Origin: Pseudophaeobacter flagellatus
GTDB lineage: Bacteria; Pseudomonadota; Alphaproteobacteria; Rhodobacterales; Rhodobacteraceae
Direction: 5' to 3'
DNA: 64,000 nt
Assembly: GCF_021228235.1 (NCBI RefSeq)
Contig: NZ_JAJQRG010000007.1
Span: forward strand, 143,050-207,049
Shown: positions 7,920 through 15,587 of the stretch, in pieces
Numbering within the stretch: the stretch's first letter is position 1
Layout: each line of letters starts with the position of its first letter
Position numbers and translations under genes: made by a program
Notes under the pieces: model-generated
Seen by the model: the letters and a program-made list of their open reading frames with translations, nothing else
The model's database searches: none
Told to the model about the DNA's origin: nothing

Positions 7920-9910
7920 CAGCCTTTCCTCGCCAAATGAGTTGCCAGATTGCTGGAGGTTTTACGATCCTGCATCGCCATGCCCGCCGCCACATGCTGT
8001 GCCGAGACATTGCCGCTGACGCTCTGAATCAAGGGCACCAGATACCCACTGTCATCAACACCAACACTGACATGCAAAGAGTTCTGCGCCGCCCCCAGCA
8101 TCGACCTGGTGGCCTGCGCAGTATTCACCTGCGCACCGCGCGGCAGGTTGACCAGTTCCGGCCCCCGCTCCCCCACCAATGCCAAACCACCCGGCGCAGA
8201 CAGGGTGCCATTGGCAAAGCCAAGAACGCCTGAAAGCCCATCAAAGGCATTTCCGAACAGGGAATTGAATGCGCTATTCGCCAGCGCTGTCGCCAGGCTG
8301 GACAGCATTTCGCCCAAAGCTTCCTTAGCGCTCTTGGCACCCGTCACCAGCCCCGCAAAGGCAGACTTGGCCGAGGATTTCACAGACTGCAGGCCCTCGG
8401 AAAGCTTTTCCGTTTCATCTTTCGCCTTACGCACCCCACCAGTTGCGCCGCCGCCGAGATTACCAAGGGCGTCGCCTAGACGATCGGCTGCCGTGGTGCC
8501 GTCTTCTGTTTCCTCATTGTTGGCCCGGATCGCAGCGCGCAATGCTTCCATACTGGACAGAGGCCGCTTTGCAGCCTGAGCTAAAGCATCAGCACGGGCC
8601 TGCGCCGACGCAGCAGAACCAAAATACCCTTCAGCAGCATCCCCTGAATCCATGGATGCATACCGGGCCTTCAGTGTCGCACCCACAAGGCCTTCATATA
8701 CAGGCGTAAATCCCGGCAGTTCTTTGACGGTCTCCGCCAGCCCCCGCAGAAATGAAGCCCATTTATTCTGCAACACCTGCAGCATCGTCAAAAAACCACC
8801 GGAAATGCCGTCCCAAGTTGCACCAAGGGAAGCGCCAAGAGAGGAGGCCCCAAGGGACATGCGATCCCATAGCTCTGAAGCAACATCCTTCAGAAGTTTA
8901 AGCGCCTCGCCAAAACCACCGGCACCAGAGACCATCCGCGAGAACTGATAGACCAATTCCCCTGCCCCCACGATCAAGGCCCCAATGCCCGTGCGGATCA
9001 ACGCCCCGCGCAAAAACACCATCGACCCTGCCAAGGTTGCTGTGGCCACTTTTGCCGCAACCAGGGCCGCCACATAGCGCACCCCAAAGCCAGTGACCGC
9101 CACCGCAAGATAAGTGGTCAGCCGCTGCACATTCGAGGCCAGCCCGTCCAGCCCCCCCCGCAGCGCCCCACCTGCGCGCAGACTGTTGGTTATCCCCAGA
9201 GCCATCTGCCCAAGGGCTGGCACCACCTCCAGCGCCAGCCGCTGACCCAGGTATTGCGTCACCAGACCCAGCCGCGCGATGCGATCATTGGCCTGCTCGA
9301 TTTGACCCGCATCAACAGAGCTGACCGCAAGGCCATAGTCCTCGATGTCGCGCCGCGCCGAGCGGATCACATCACCGCCGTTCAGCATCAGCAGAACCAT
9401 TTCCCGATTCCGCACACCAAGGTCGCGCAGGATTGAGCTGGTCTCGCCAGTGCTCAGCCCCAGCGCTTTGACCCGATCGGCAATAAGCGCCAGCTTTTCA
9501 TCAGCATCAGCGCCCGACAGCTGCTGCGCCGAAATCCCCAGCGCGTCCAATGCCCGCTTCGCATTGCCGGATTTCCCGATCGAGGCAATCTCGCGGTCAA
9601 CGGTCTGGATGTCATTGGTCATGCTCGACAGACTTACGCCCGCCTCGCCCGCCGCTAGTTCCAAAGCCCGGAAACCGCCGATCGACGCACCCAGGCGCCG
9701 GGCAGACTTTGCCGCCCTGTCCAGATCCCGCGCCCCCGCCAAAGCCATGGCCGAGATCGCACCCCCGGCAGCCGCAGCAACCGCCGCCACCGCGAGGAAT
9801 TGTTTCTTCATCTGGGCCAGCGGTGATTTCACCCGCTTTGCCCCGCGTTCAAACTTGGCGCTGTTCAGCCCCAGATTGACCCGCAGCGCACCAATAACAG
9901 ATTGTCCCAT
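7919..9910 (-). CDS. Tail tape measure protein
   Basis: This 663-residue product is mostly Ala-rich helix with hydrophobic segments (about residues 40-60 and 265-320), the usual plan of a tape measure. It sets tail length and leaves the tail during DNA injection. The N-terminus (GALRVNLGLNSAKFERG) is typical of tape measures with a lambda-like head segment. The C-terminus has a LVGERGPELVNLPRGAQV segment, which is common at the ends of tape measures. The ATG at 9910 overlaps the upstream stop as TGATG. A longer start upstream would overlap the chaperone gene and was not used. It is short for the class, implying a tail near 100 nm by the common 0.15 nm per residue rule. Confidence 0.9.
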   Translation of the reverse strand: MGQSVIGALRVNLGLNSAKFERGAKRVKSPLAQMKKQFLAVAAVAAAAGGAISAMALAGARDLDRAAKSARRLGASIGGFRALELAAGEAGVSLSSMTNDIQTVDREIASIGKSGNAKRALDALGISAQQLSGADADEKLALIADRVKALGLSTGETSSILRDLGVRNREMVLLMLNGGDVIRSARRDIEDYGLAVSSVDAGQIEQANDRIARLGLVTQYLGQRLALEVVPALGQMALGITNSLRAGGALRGGLDGLASNVQRLTTYLAVAVTGFGVRYVAALVAAKVATATLAGSMVFLRGALIRTGIGALIVGAGELVYQFSRMVSGAGGFGEALKLLKDVASELWDRMSLGASSLGASLGATWDGISGGFLTMLQVLQNKWASFLRGLAETVKELPGFTPVYEGLVGATLKARYASMDSGDAAEGYFGSAASAQARADALAQAAKRPLSSMEALRAAIRANNEETEDGTTAADRLGDALGNLGGGATGGVRKAKDETEKLSEGLQSVKSSAKSAFAGLVTGAKSAKEALGEMLSSLATALANSAFNSLFGNAFDGLSGVLGFANGTLSAPGGLALVGERGPELVNLPRGAQVNTAQATRSMLGAAQNSLHVSVGVDDSGYLVPLIQSVSGNVSAQHVAAGMAMQDRKTSSNLATHLARKG

Positions 9911-10200
9911 CAGCTTTCCTTTGCCCCCCAGGATACCGCCAGGGTTTCGCACATCGCCTGCAGGGTCTCAGGCGATTGAGGTTCAACAGGGCCAGCGCCC
10001 GCAAATTCAGAGAAACTCGGCAGCGCATCCATTCGGCTCAGCGCCGCGACATGCCAGACCTGCCAGGCGCGATCCTTGTGCTCGCGCTCCAACCGCTGCG
10101 CAGCCCCCTTCATCAGGGACAGATACAGCCGAGGTGTCAGAGACCAGAAGGCCGCCGGATCCGGGAACCCAGCGGCCACATAGGCCTCCAACATTTTCAT
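9910..10200 (-). CDS. Tail assembly chaperone, downstream frame (gpT-like)
   Basis: This 96-residue frame lies between the first tail chaperone and the tape measure. It begins MKMLEAYVAAGFPDP and is helical, with a hydrophobic N-terminal half. In lambda the equivalent frame (T) is made only as a fusion to G by -1 ribosomal slipping. Here the frame stays open upstream of its ATG to base 10263, in the -1 frame relative to the first chaperone, and a GGGAAAC heptamer sits in the overlap. It may therefore be expressed mainly as the C-terminal half of a ~216-residue fusion. Independent initiation at 10200 is possible but lacks a strong ribosome site. Confidence 0.72.
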   Translation of the reverse strand: MKMLEAYVAAGFPDPAAFWSLTPRLYLSLMKGAAQRLEREHKDRAWQVWHVAALSRMDALPSFSEFAGAGPVEPQSPETLQAMCETLAVSWGAKES

Positions 10201-10205
10201 GTAGC

Positions 10206-10559
10206 TTATCCCGGCTTGGTCTCCGGGGCCGCCAGCGCCTGACCGTTTCCCAACTCTGCGGCCTCACCTGCAGTTGGCATGGATGCCGCAATCAGCCGCT
10301 CCACCACACCTATGTCATGGCTCAGCACATCGCCCGCATCGCACAATGTGGCGTCAGGATGATGGCGCAGCAGACAGGCGCGCACCAGGTGCCGCAGATC
10401 CAGCACAGAGACATCGCCCTGTTCAGCCGCCTCAAAAGCCGTCATGGCATCCTTGCCGGTGGCCTCTTCAAACGCGGCCATCGCGTTAAAGTCGCAGCGC
10501 AGGGTCCAGTTGTTGCCATCTGCCTGGGCAGTGGTCTCACCCATGAAACGATTGGCCAT
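10206..10559 (-). CDS. Tail assembly chaperone, upstream frame (gpG-like)
   Basis: This 117-residue protein begins MANRFMGET and has the helical segment FNAMAAFEEATGKDAM (about 25-40) found in the small tail-assembly chaperones of siphoviruses and gene transfer agents. It lies between the tail tube and tape measure genes, as expected, and would hold the tape measure protein soluble while tube protein assembles on it. Codon 105 (AAC) ends a slippery heptamer at which ribosomes can enter the next frame. The start overlaps the tail-tube stop as TAATG. Confidence 0.75.
   Translation of the reverse strand: MANRFMGETTAQADGNNWTLRCDFNAMAAFEEATGKDAMTAFEAAEQGDVSVLDLRHLVRACLLRHHPDATLCDAGDVLSHDIGVVERLIAASMPTAGEAAELGNGQALAAPETKPG
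10245..10251 (-). promoter_or_regulatory. Programmed -1 ribosomal frameshift site (GGGAAAC)
   Basis: On the minus strand the upstream chaperone reads TTG GGA AAC, so the heptamer G-GGA-AAC is in the exact X-XXY-YYZ phase. A -1 slip continues as CGG TCA GGC and runs with no stop through the ATG at 10200 to the stop at 9910. Lambda uses GGGAAAG at the equivalent place for gpGT. The predicted fusion has 105 + 111 = 216 residues. Confidence 0.82.
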
Positions 10560-10978
10560 TATACCACCGCCAGAACTGGCTTGCCGCTGGGCTTCACCGT
10601 CAGCGTTGCCGACATCTTGTCATTGGTCAGCTCGCCAAATTCCAACCCGGTGATCACCGCATTGAAGGTGAGCGTTGTGGTCACATCTGGGAAGGTGATC
10701 TGGCACCATTTGGTCCCTGCCTCAAACGCTGCATCCAGCGTGGCCGCAACCGATGGCGCAAAGTTCAGGCCGATCTTGGCCTCGCTGCCATCCTTCATGC
10801 CAGCCATAAATTCCTTGTAGCGATCGGGGCTTTTAAGGTGGGTCTTATCCACTGCATCCCGCGACTTGCTTGGCGGGGTAATACTGACCACCCCGGCGAT
10901 TGCCGGAAACGGCCCCGCCTTGACTTCCGCCATTCCAAACGTGGAATTATATCCGATATCTGCATCTACCTCAGGCAT
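10559..10978 (-). CDS. Major tail tube protein
   Basis: This 139-residue protein is beta-rich and compact. It has an early GYNSTFGMAEV segment and a later GTKWCQITFPDVTTTLTFNAVITG stretch typical of lambda gpV/HK97-type tube subunits in which strands form the hexameric ring. It directly precedes the chaperone pair and tape measure, the universal order. The ATG at 10978 overlaps the preceding gene by 8 bases. Size fits the tube domain without the extra C-terminal Ig domain of lambda gpV. Confidence 0.75.
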   Translation of the reverse strand: MPEVDADIGYNSTFGMAEVKAGPFPAIAGVVSITPPSKSRDAVDKTHLKSPDRYKEFMAGMKDGSEAKIGLNFAPSVAATLDAAFEAGTKWCQITFPDVTTTLTFNAVITGLEFGELTNDKMSATLTVKPSGKPVLAVV

Positions 10979-11363
10979 TGCTTTCTCTCCAGTTCACCAA
11001 AAAATCCATTGAAACGCGGGCGGCCCGATCAGGCTCATTTGATCCGCGTTCTGTGTTGTCGCGCTGGCTTTCGAGGAACACCCCCCGAAAGCCGCCTTGC
11101 CGATAGCCCGCCAGGGCATGGCGGACCGCCGCTGCCAGTTCGGCAGCGCCAGTGTAGGTCTCAGCGTAGCAATCAACCTGCACCCGCCCCTGTGACAGCC
11201 CATCCGGGCCGCGCAAGGTCTGGCCTTCGCGATCACCAATCAGATGCAGGCAAATGCCCGGATAGGGATCTTTCGCAGGCCGTTTGCCCCAATCCACCCG
11301 CTCCCCACAAAGCGCGGCCACCGCAGGCACCGCGCGCAGCATCGATCTAAGTGCAACCTGCAT
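10971..11363 (-). CDS. Tail completion protein, DUF3168-like
   Basis: This 130-residue protein begins MQVALRSMLRAVPAVAALCG. A DPYPGICLHLIG segment (about 33-44) and a GRVQVDCYAET segment (about 59-69) match the pattern of DUF3168, the family of SPP1 gp17-like tail completion proteins that join tail tube to head connector. It lies between the HK97-gp10-like gene and the tail tube, the expected slot. The last residues (VSMDFLVNWRE) include the terminal strand seen in the family. The 3' end overlaps the tube gene. Confidence 0.72.
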   Translation of the reverse strand: MQVALRSMLRAVPAVAALCGERVDWGKRPAKDPYPGICLHLIGDREGQTLRGPDGLSQGRVQVDCYAETYTGAAELAAAVRHALAGYRQGGFRGVFLESQRDNTERGSNEPDRAARVSMDFLVNWRESNA

Positions 11364-11366
11364 GAC

Positions 11367-11816
11367 TTATCCTTTCGCGGCCTTGCGCTGCGCCCGCGCC
11401 AGTGACTTTTCAAATTCCGCCCACAGATGACCGCCAAGCCGATCCAGCAGCGCCTGCTGATCCTGATCCCAGGCTGGCCGCGCAAAGGGCTGTGGGGCCT
11501 GATGCTCATTGCCAAATTCAGACTGATGCGCCTGCGGCAAGGCACCAGCACCCACAAACATTTCCACCGCAGCCCGCTGATCACGAAACATCGCGCGATG
11601 CTCTGCAGCCTGCCGTTTTGACAGCTTGCTGCTGACCGCAATACTCTCTTCCAGATCGCCCTGACCGTGTGGCGCACGGCTCCGCATCAGATCCGCCATT
11701 GGCTCTGCCGCCTTCATCAGGGACCGGCGTAACACACCCCGGCCCGCTGATTTGCTCAGATCATCCAGCGCATCTTCCAATTCGCTGAACCCTTCCAGCT
11801 GCATTTCCATGCTCAT
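11367..11816 (-). CDS. HK97-gp10-like head-tail joining protein
   Basis: This 149-residue protein has a helical N-terminus (MQLEGFSELEDALDDL) followed by basic residues and a SRAPHGQGDLEESI segment, then EFGNEHQAPQPFARPA. This pattern (RAP..G.L..SI, later PQPFARPA) is the signature I recall for the HK97 gp10 family of neck proteins. It would act at the head-tail junction or tail terminator. The ATG at 11816 overlaps the head-closure stop as ATGA. The gene order with its neighbours agrees. Confidence 0.8.
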   Translation of the reverse strand: MSMEMQLEGFSELEDALDDLSKSAGRGVLRRSLMKAAEPMADLMRSRAPHGQGDLEESIAVSSKLSKRQAAEHRAMFRDQRAAVEMFVGAGALPQAHQSEFGNEHQAPQPFARPAWDQDQQALLDRLGGHLWAEFEKSLARAQRKAAKG

Positions 11817-12142
11817 GGCTGCACCTTCGCAACTGCGGTGATTTCAAAAATGCGGCGACGGCCAGGCACCTCGCGAATGCCAAGGATTTCAAACTCCTGC
11901 CCGCCACAGTCCAGCCGGTGCGCCGCCGTGATCGAAGAGGTGAAGGCTGATTTTTGTACTCTGAAGCGCACGGCCAGCCGCGCCGCATCCTGACCGGCAC
12001 GGAATATCTCATCCGCGCCGACATCATCTTTGGCGGCCCAGACCTTTTGACCAATGGGTTGAAACCCGCTTTCGCGCCGCAGCCCATCATCCACTAACCC
12101 CTCCGCGAGGAACTGAACCCGCCGATCCAATCGCCCTTTCAT
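11813..12142 (-). CDS. Phage head closure protein (SPP1 gp16-like)
   Basis: This 109-residue protein begins MKGRLDRRVQFLAEG, the beta-strand start usual for head-closure adaptors. The VWAAKDDVGADEIFRAG segment (about 34-50) and the strand after it fit a small beta barrel that seals the filled head. It lies between the gp6-like connector and the gp10-like gene. Its frame overlaps the next gene by four bases (ATGA). A few residues vary from the family pattern I remember, so the name leans on synteny. Confidence 0.75.
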   Translation of the reverse strand: MKGRLDRRVQFLAEGLVDDGLRRESGFQPIGQKVWAAKDDVGADEIFRAGQDAARLAVRFRVQKSAFTSSITAAHRLDCGGQEFEILGIREVPGRRRIFEITAVAKVQP

Positions 12143-12143
12143 A

Positions 12144-12719
12144 TCAGGCCACCTCGCAGGGACGCCGGTAGCGCGCCTGCTTCATCAGTCGATGCACCCC
12201 GAAAGACATGCGCGGCGCGTCTTCATTCTCAATCGAGATCCCGGCCTCAAGCCATTCCTTGGCCAGCAGAATGACCGCCTGGCGTAACCGGGCCTTGGTG
12301 GTCTGATCTGCACCGCCCACATCAGCCTGCACCCGCAACAAATCCCCACTGCCAGCGCGCCCTGACCAGTCATCGCCCAGAACAAGCTGGGGTTCATCAT
12401 GAGCCTGTTGCACCCAGGCACCGTCCAAAGGTTGATCGACCCAACCGCCTGCACCGTCATCCAATGCTAGGCCCACCAGCCCCTGCACTGGCAACACCGG
12501 AAACCACCAGCGCCGCCAGCCGCCCCGCGTGACCACAAATTCAACCCGGCGCGCGGTCAGCGGGCGACCGGTTGCAGTGGCAACAGCCGCCTCTGCAGAT
12601 TGCAGCGCCAGAAGCGGCGCGGCATCATCCGCGACATCATCAGACAGAAAATGGATCGACCGTTTGAAGTCTTCCAAATCAACCCCCGCTGCAATGGCAC
12701 CCTGCTCAATCACCCGCAT
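12144..12719 (-). CDS. Head-tail connector adaptor (gp6-like)
   Basis: This 191-residue protein starts MRVIEQGAIAAGVDLEDFK, a helical N-terminal domain. The middle includes WRRWWFPVLPVQGLVGLALDD, and a long C-terminal helix (LRQAVILLAKEWLEAGI, about 145-161) precedes a basic tail. The helical N-terminus and the late ALLLLA.W-type helix are the pattern of HK97 gp6/GTA adaptor proteins that bind under the portal. It is the first gene after the capsid block, as expected. Only one base separates it from the head-closure gene. Confidence 0.68.
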   Translation of the reverse strand: MRVIEQGAIAAGVDLEDFKRSIHFLSDDVADDAAPLLALQSAEAAVATATGRPLTARRVEFVVTRGGWRRWWFPVLPVQGLVGLALDDGAGGWVDQPLDGAWVQQAHDEPQLVLGDDWSGRAGSGDLLRVQADVGGADQTTKARLRQAVILLAKEWLEAGISIENEDAPRMSFGVHRLMKQARYRRPCEVA

Positions 12720-12731
12720 ATCCCGCGCCCC

Positions 12732-13172
12732 TTAAGCTTTTGCGCCCTGCTTGGGCGGCGCGCCGGGCGCTTTGTCTTTAGGCTCAGGGTCGGCCACGGC
12801 CTGCGCCGCAGGTTCTTTTGAAAGCCCCGCCTCAGAGGCTTGTTTCACCGAGGTGACGCGCGCGGCCTGAAGCTCCAGCTCGCGCTCAGCAAGAGCCGCC
12901 TCGCGGACCGCCAAATCCTGCTCGCGCTGGTCAAGATCTGCCAGCTGGTCTGCCAGGTTTGCATTGGCCTGGTCCAGTTCCTGACGGTCACGCTCCAACA
13001 GATCGACATCTGTTGCGGCCTGTTCGCTTGCCCGCTTCACCGGGCCAACCAGTCGCGCGACCGGGGCCTTGCCGCTACAGAGTTGCTCTGCCTTCGCCTT
13101 ATCAAAACCAGCGGTTTCGCCTTTGTTATACCGGGAATACCCGATCAGGAATTGCACCAAAACGCGTGTCAT
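12732..13172 (-). CDS. Small coiled-coil phage protein, function unknown
   Basis: This 146-residue protein begins MTRVLVQFLIGYSRYNKGETAGFDK, a short beta-type motif that recurs in small proteins next to phage capsid genes. Residues ~55-105 are a charged coiled coil (repeats of E, Q, L and A), and the C-terminus is Pro/Lys/Ala-rich. I recognise the N-terminal motif but no function. Position after the capsid suggests a head-associated or scaffolding-linked role, which is inference. A start four codons upstream is possible. Confidence 0.55.
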   Translation of the reverse strand: MTRVLVQFLIGYSRYNKGETAGFDKAKAEQLCSGKAPVARLVGPVKRASEQAATDVDLLERDRQELDQANANLADQLADLDQREQDLAVREAALAERELELQAARVTSVKQASEAGLSKEPAAQAVADPEPKDKAPGAPPKQGAKA

Positions 13173-13203
13173 TTCACACCTCATAATTTTCAGGAATAGA
13201 AAA

Positions 13204-13223
13204 GGGCGACCTCATGGTCGCCC
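13204..13223 (-). terminator. Hairpin after the capsid gene
   Basis: Perfect 8-base arms (GGGCGACC and its complement) enclose a 4-base loop in the gap after the capsid stop. On the minus strand it is followed by TTTTC. It probably lowers transcription past the highly expressed capsid gene. On the plus strand it is followed by GTTTTT, so it could act both ways. Confidence 0.6.
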
Positions 13224-13247
13224 CGTTTTTGCTGCGCTAGCCGCGCC

Positions 13248-14555
13248 TTAGAGGCCCCAACCGGTGCCTGTCAGCACCGAGATCGCCTCATCATGTGCAG
13301 GCGCCAGATCATGGCGCGACACAGCCCGCATCAGCGTCAGATCCCGTTGGAAGGCCGAGATCGTATTGCCGCCGGTATCGACAAAGGAGGCCTCGGTCGA
13401 AGACGCCACCCGGATTTCCTGATCATCGCCAATCATGATTTCGGCAAAATCCGCAAAGGTGATCTCGGTATCGTTCCCGGTGCCCAGATTGTTCGGTACC
13501 TGCGAGGTAGTCTCGATCGGATAGCCATGCAGCGTATTGCTGGCCTCGATCGAGGGATACATTTTGGCACCAGAGGGATCGCGCAGACTGGCCAGGAAAT
13601 GCTTTGTCGCGCCGCGCATGATCCAGCCAGGCTGCTGCATGGCCACATTGGCATCTTCCACCACGCTCACCATCCAGCGCAGATTGGCCTCAACCACCGC
13701 GGGGGTATTGGCCACGGCCAGGCGCACATTGGCAGGCAGGCACCAGTTGCGCAGACCCTTGGGGGTTTCGCCGGTGCCATCTCCGCGAATGAACGCCAGA
13801 TCTTCGCGCAGCGCCATATAGTCCAGGAGCAGATCCCGCACCGTGGCCCCAACGCTGGCGCTGGAATGCGACAACAGCGCATTGCCGATCGGCACCAGCG
13901 CGGTCAGAGTTTTGAAATCCTGATCCACCTTGTCAAAGCTGGGTTCACTTTCAACAATCGGAGCGTTTTCCCCGATGTAGCCCGCCGTGGGGGCCGAGGC
14001 GACACGCCCCATCCGAAGCTTACCCGCAGGCATGTCCTGCACCCGCGCGCCCAGCTTGCGCACCACAACGCGCGGGGTCAGCAAGTTAATCAAAACAGTG
14101 CTTTGCGCCCGAGGGATCAGGATCCCCCCTGCGCCATCGCTGGCCCCCGACAGGGTGGCAGCAATACCGCTGTGCCCCTCGGCCTCAAGGAACGTGACAG
14201 CCTGATCCTTGTTGCCCTTGGCATTGGCCAGCGCCGCCACCATCAGGCCAGTATCGGCCCCCTTGTCATCAGCCTTGGCAACCTGCCCCGGCAGAGGGGA
14301 GCCACCGCGAGAGCCGCCAGGGTTCAGCTCAGATCCAGCCGTGCTGGCTTTGGCGGCTTCGACGTCCTCTGCCCGCGCAACCCGCACCTTCAGGCCTTCA
14401 AATTCCGCCTTGGCCGCATCAAAGGCAGCGGTCGCTGCCTCGATCGCGCTGGCCTCGGCACTGCCACTGGCTTCCAAATCATCCAGCGCCTGCGCCGTGG
14501 TTCCCATGGTTTCAGCCGCTGCTTTCAGCATGCGGCGCAGATCATTGATATCCAT
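13248..14555 (-). CDS. HK97-family major capsid protein
   Basis: This 435-residue protein has an N-terminal helical delta-domain (about 1-95, coiled coil with Ala/Glu repeats), which is removed in this family after assembly. The HK97-fold domain follows. GGILIPRAQS (about 145-154), AGYIGENAPIVES (about 191-203) and FIRGDGTGETPKGLRNW (about 255-271) are family hallmarks. The ATG at 14555 was chosen because AAGGA stands 8 bases before it; an ATG seven codons upstream has no such site. The S49-type protease encoded just upstream would cut the delta-domain. A 13-nt hairpin terminator follows the gene. Confidence 0.95.
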   Translation of the reverse strand: MDINDLRRMLKAAAETMGTTAQALDDLEASGSAEASAIEAATAAFDAAKAEFEGLKVRVARAEDVEAAKASTAGSELNPGGSRGGSPLPGQVAKADDKGADTGLMVAALANAKGNKDQAVTFLEAEGHSGIAATLSGASDGAGGILIPRAQSTVLINLLTPRVVVRKLGARVQDMPAGKLRMGRVASAPTAGYIGENAPIVESEPSFDKVDQDFKTLTALVPIGNALLSHSSASVGATVRDLLLDYMALREDLAFIRGDGTGETPKGLRNWCLPANVRLAVANTPAVVEANLRWMVSVVEDANVAMQQPGWIMRGATKHFLASLRDPSGAKMYPSIEASNTLHGYPIETTSQVPNNLGTGNDTEITFADFAEIMIGDDQEIRVASSTEASFVDTGGNTISAFQRDLTLMRAVSRHDLAPAHDEAISVLTGTGWGL

Positions 14556-14663
14556 GTTGTATTCCTTTTCAGTCATGGAAAGGCTGCATATGCGCAGCCC
14601 AATTGGCCCCGCCGCAAATGCGCGAGGTGAACACAGGCAAAGATGCCGGTGGGTTTCGTTTTT

Positions 14664-15587
14664 CTAAAGGGAGGCCTGCGCCTGGGCCGCTGCAGCCAGG
14701 GCCGTGGCAGCACGCGTTTTCACCCGTGGCTTGGGCGCATAAAGCCCACCAATGCGCGCCAGAAAATCAGGCAGGGTTTCTTCTGCATCAACCAGTCCGC
14801 GGCTGATTGCATCCGCCCCCCAGAACACATCGCCACCATCGGCGGCATTGTCCGTGCGGCTCATCCGGCCCGGAACATCGCCAACAGCAATCCCGCGCCC
14901 CTCAGCCACCGCCGCAAGAAATTCGCCTTCCATTGTATCAAGGCGTACCTGCGTAAGCTGCTTGCCCTCATCCGTTGAAGGGTCTGGACGCTTGGCCCCG
15001 GCATGGGCCGAGGTCTGAATAAAGACCTGATCGCCACTGCCCCCCGGCTGCATCGGCTGAACACTGGTGGCCATGGTGCCAACCGATCCCACCCAAGATC
15101 CCGGCGTCACGCTCAAATCACCGCACTGGCTGGCGATCCAATACCCCGCCGAGGCCGCCAGCGGATGCACCAGACCATGCACCGGCTTGATCTGTGCTGC
15201 TGCGCGAACCGCCTGCACCGCCGCCTGAATGCCCACGACAGAGCCACCAGGCGTATCAAACAGCATCACCGTGGCCTGCACCTCATCGCTGGCCGTGACT
15301 GCTGCCATGGTTTCAGCCAACCCGTGATAGGTGGCCCAGCCAAGGTAGCGCTCCAGCATGGCAGAATTTGGCGTCAACACGCCCCGCACCGGCACAAAGG
15401 CAACGCCGCGATGCACGGTAAACCGCTGGCCGCGTTCAAACTGGATCGCTTCGCCGCCCAGAGCCGTGATCTCGATCGGCGCGACAGCTTCACCTGTTGG
15501 CAGATCCATGGCCAGCATGGGCAAGCCATGCTCGCAAATCGCCAGCGGTGCCGCGCCAACCAGCGCCGCAATTGTGGTCCCTGTCAT
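14664..15587 (-). CDS. S49-family (SppA/ClpP-like) prohead protease
   Basis: This 307-residue protein has the serine-peptidase fold of SppA and lambda gpC. FDTPGGSVVG (about 110-119) is the oxyanion strand-loop and S146 in LAASAGYW is the nucleophile. A Lys further on would complete the Ser-Lys dyad. The C-terminal ~60 residues are Ala-rich and basic. In lambda such a gene carries an internal scaffold; here the short tail leaves little room for one. It should mature the capsid and portal. The start overlaps the portal stop as ATGA. Confidence 0.9.
   Translation of the reverse strand: MTGTTIAALVGAAPLAICEHGLPMLAMDLPTGEAVAPIEITALGGEAIQFERGQRFTVHRGVAFVPVRGVLTPNSAMLERYLGWATYHGLAETMAAVTASDEVQATVMLFDTPGGSVVGIQAAVQAVRAAAQIKPVHGLVHPLAASAGYWIASQCGDLSVTPGSWVGSVGTMATSVQPMQPGGSGDQVFIQTSAHAGAKRPDPSTDEGKQLTQVRLDTMEGEFLAAVAEGRGIAVGDVPGRMSRTDNAADGGDVFWGADAISRGLVDAEETLPDFLARIGGLYAPKPRVKTRAATALAAAAQAQASL

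Noticed and set aside
9345..10820. 491-residue open frame on the plus strand across the tape-measure start and the chaperone genes
   Set aside because: Crosses four real minus-strand genes and looks like random Arg/Ser/Pro-rich translation.
13293..14630. 445-residue open frame on the plus strand
   Set aside because: It lies wholly antisense to the capsid gene and its sequence is low-information Arg/His/Gly-rich, a shadow of GC-rich coding.
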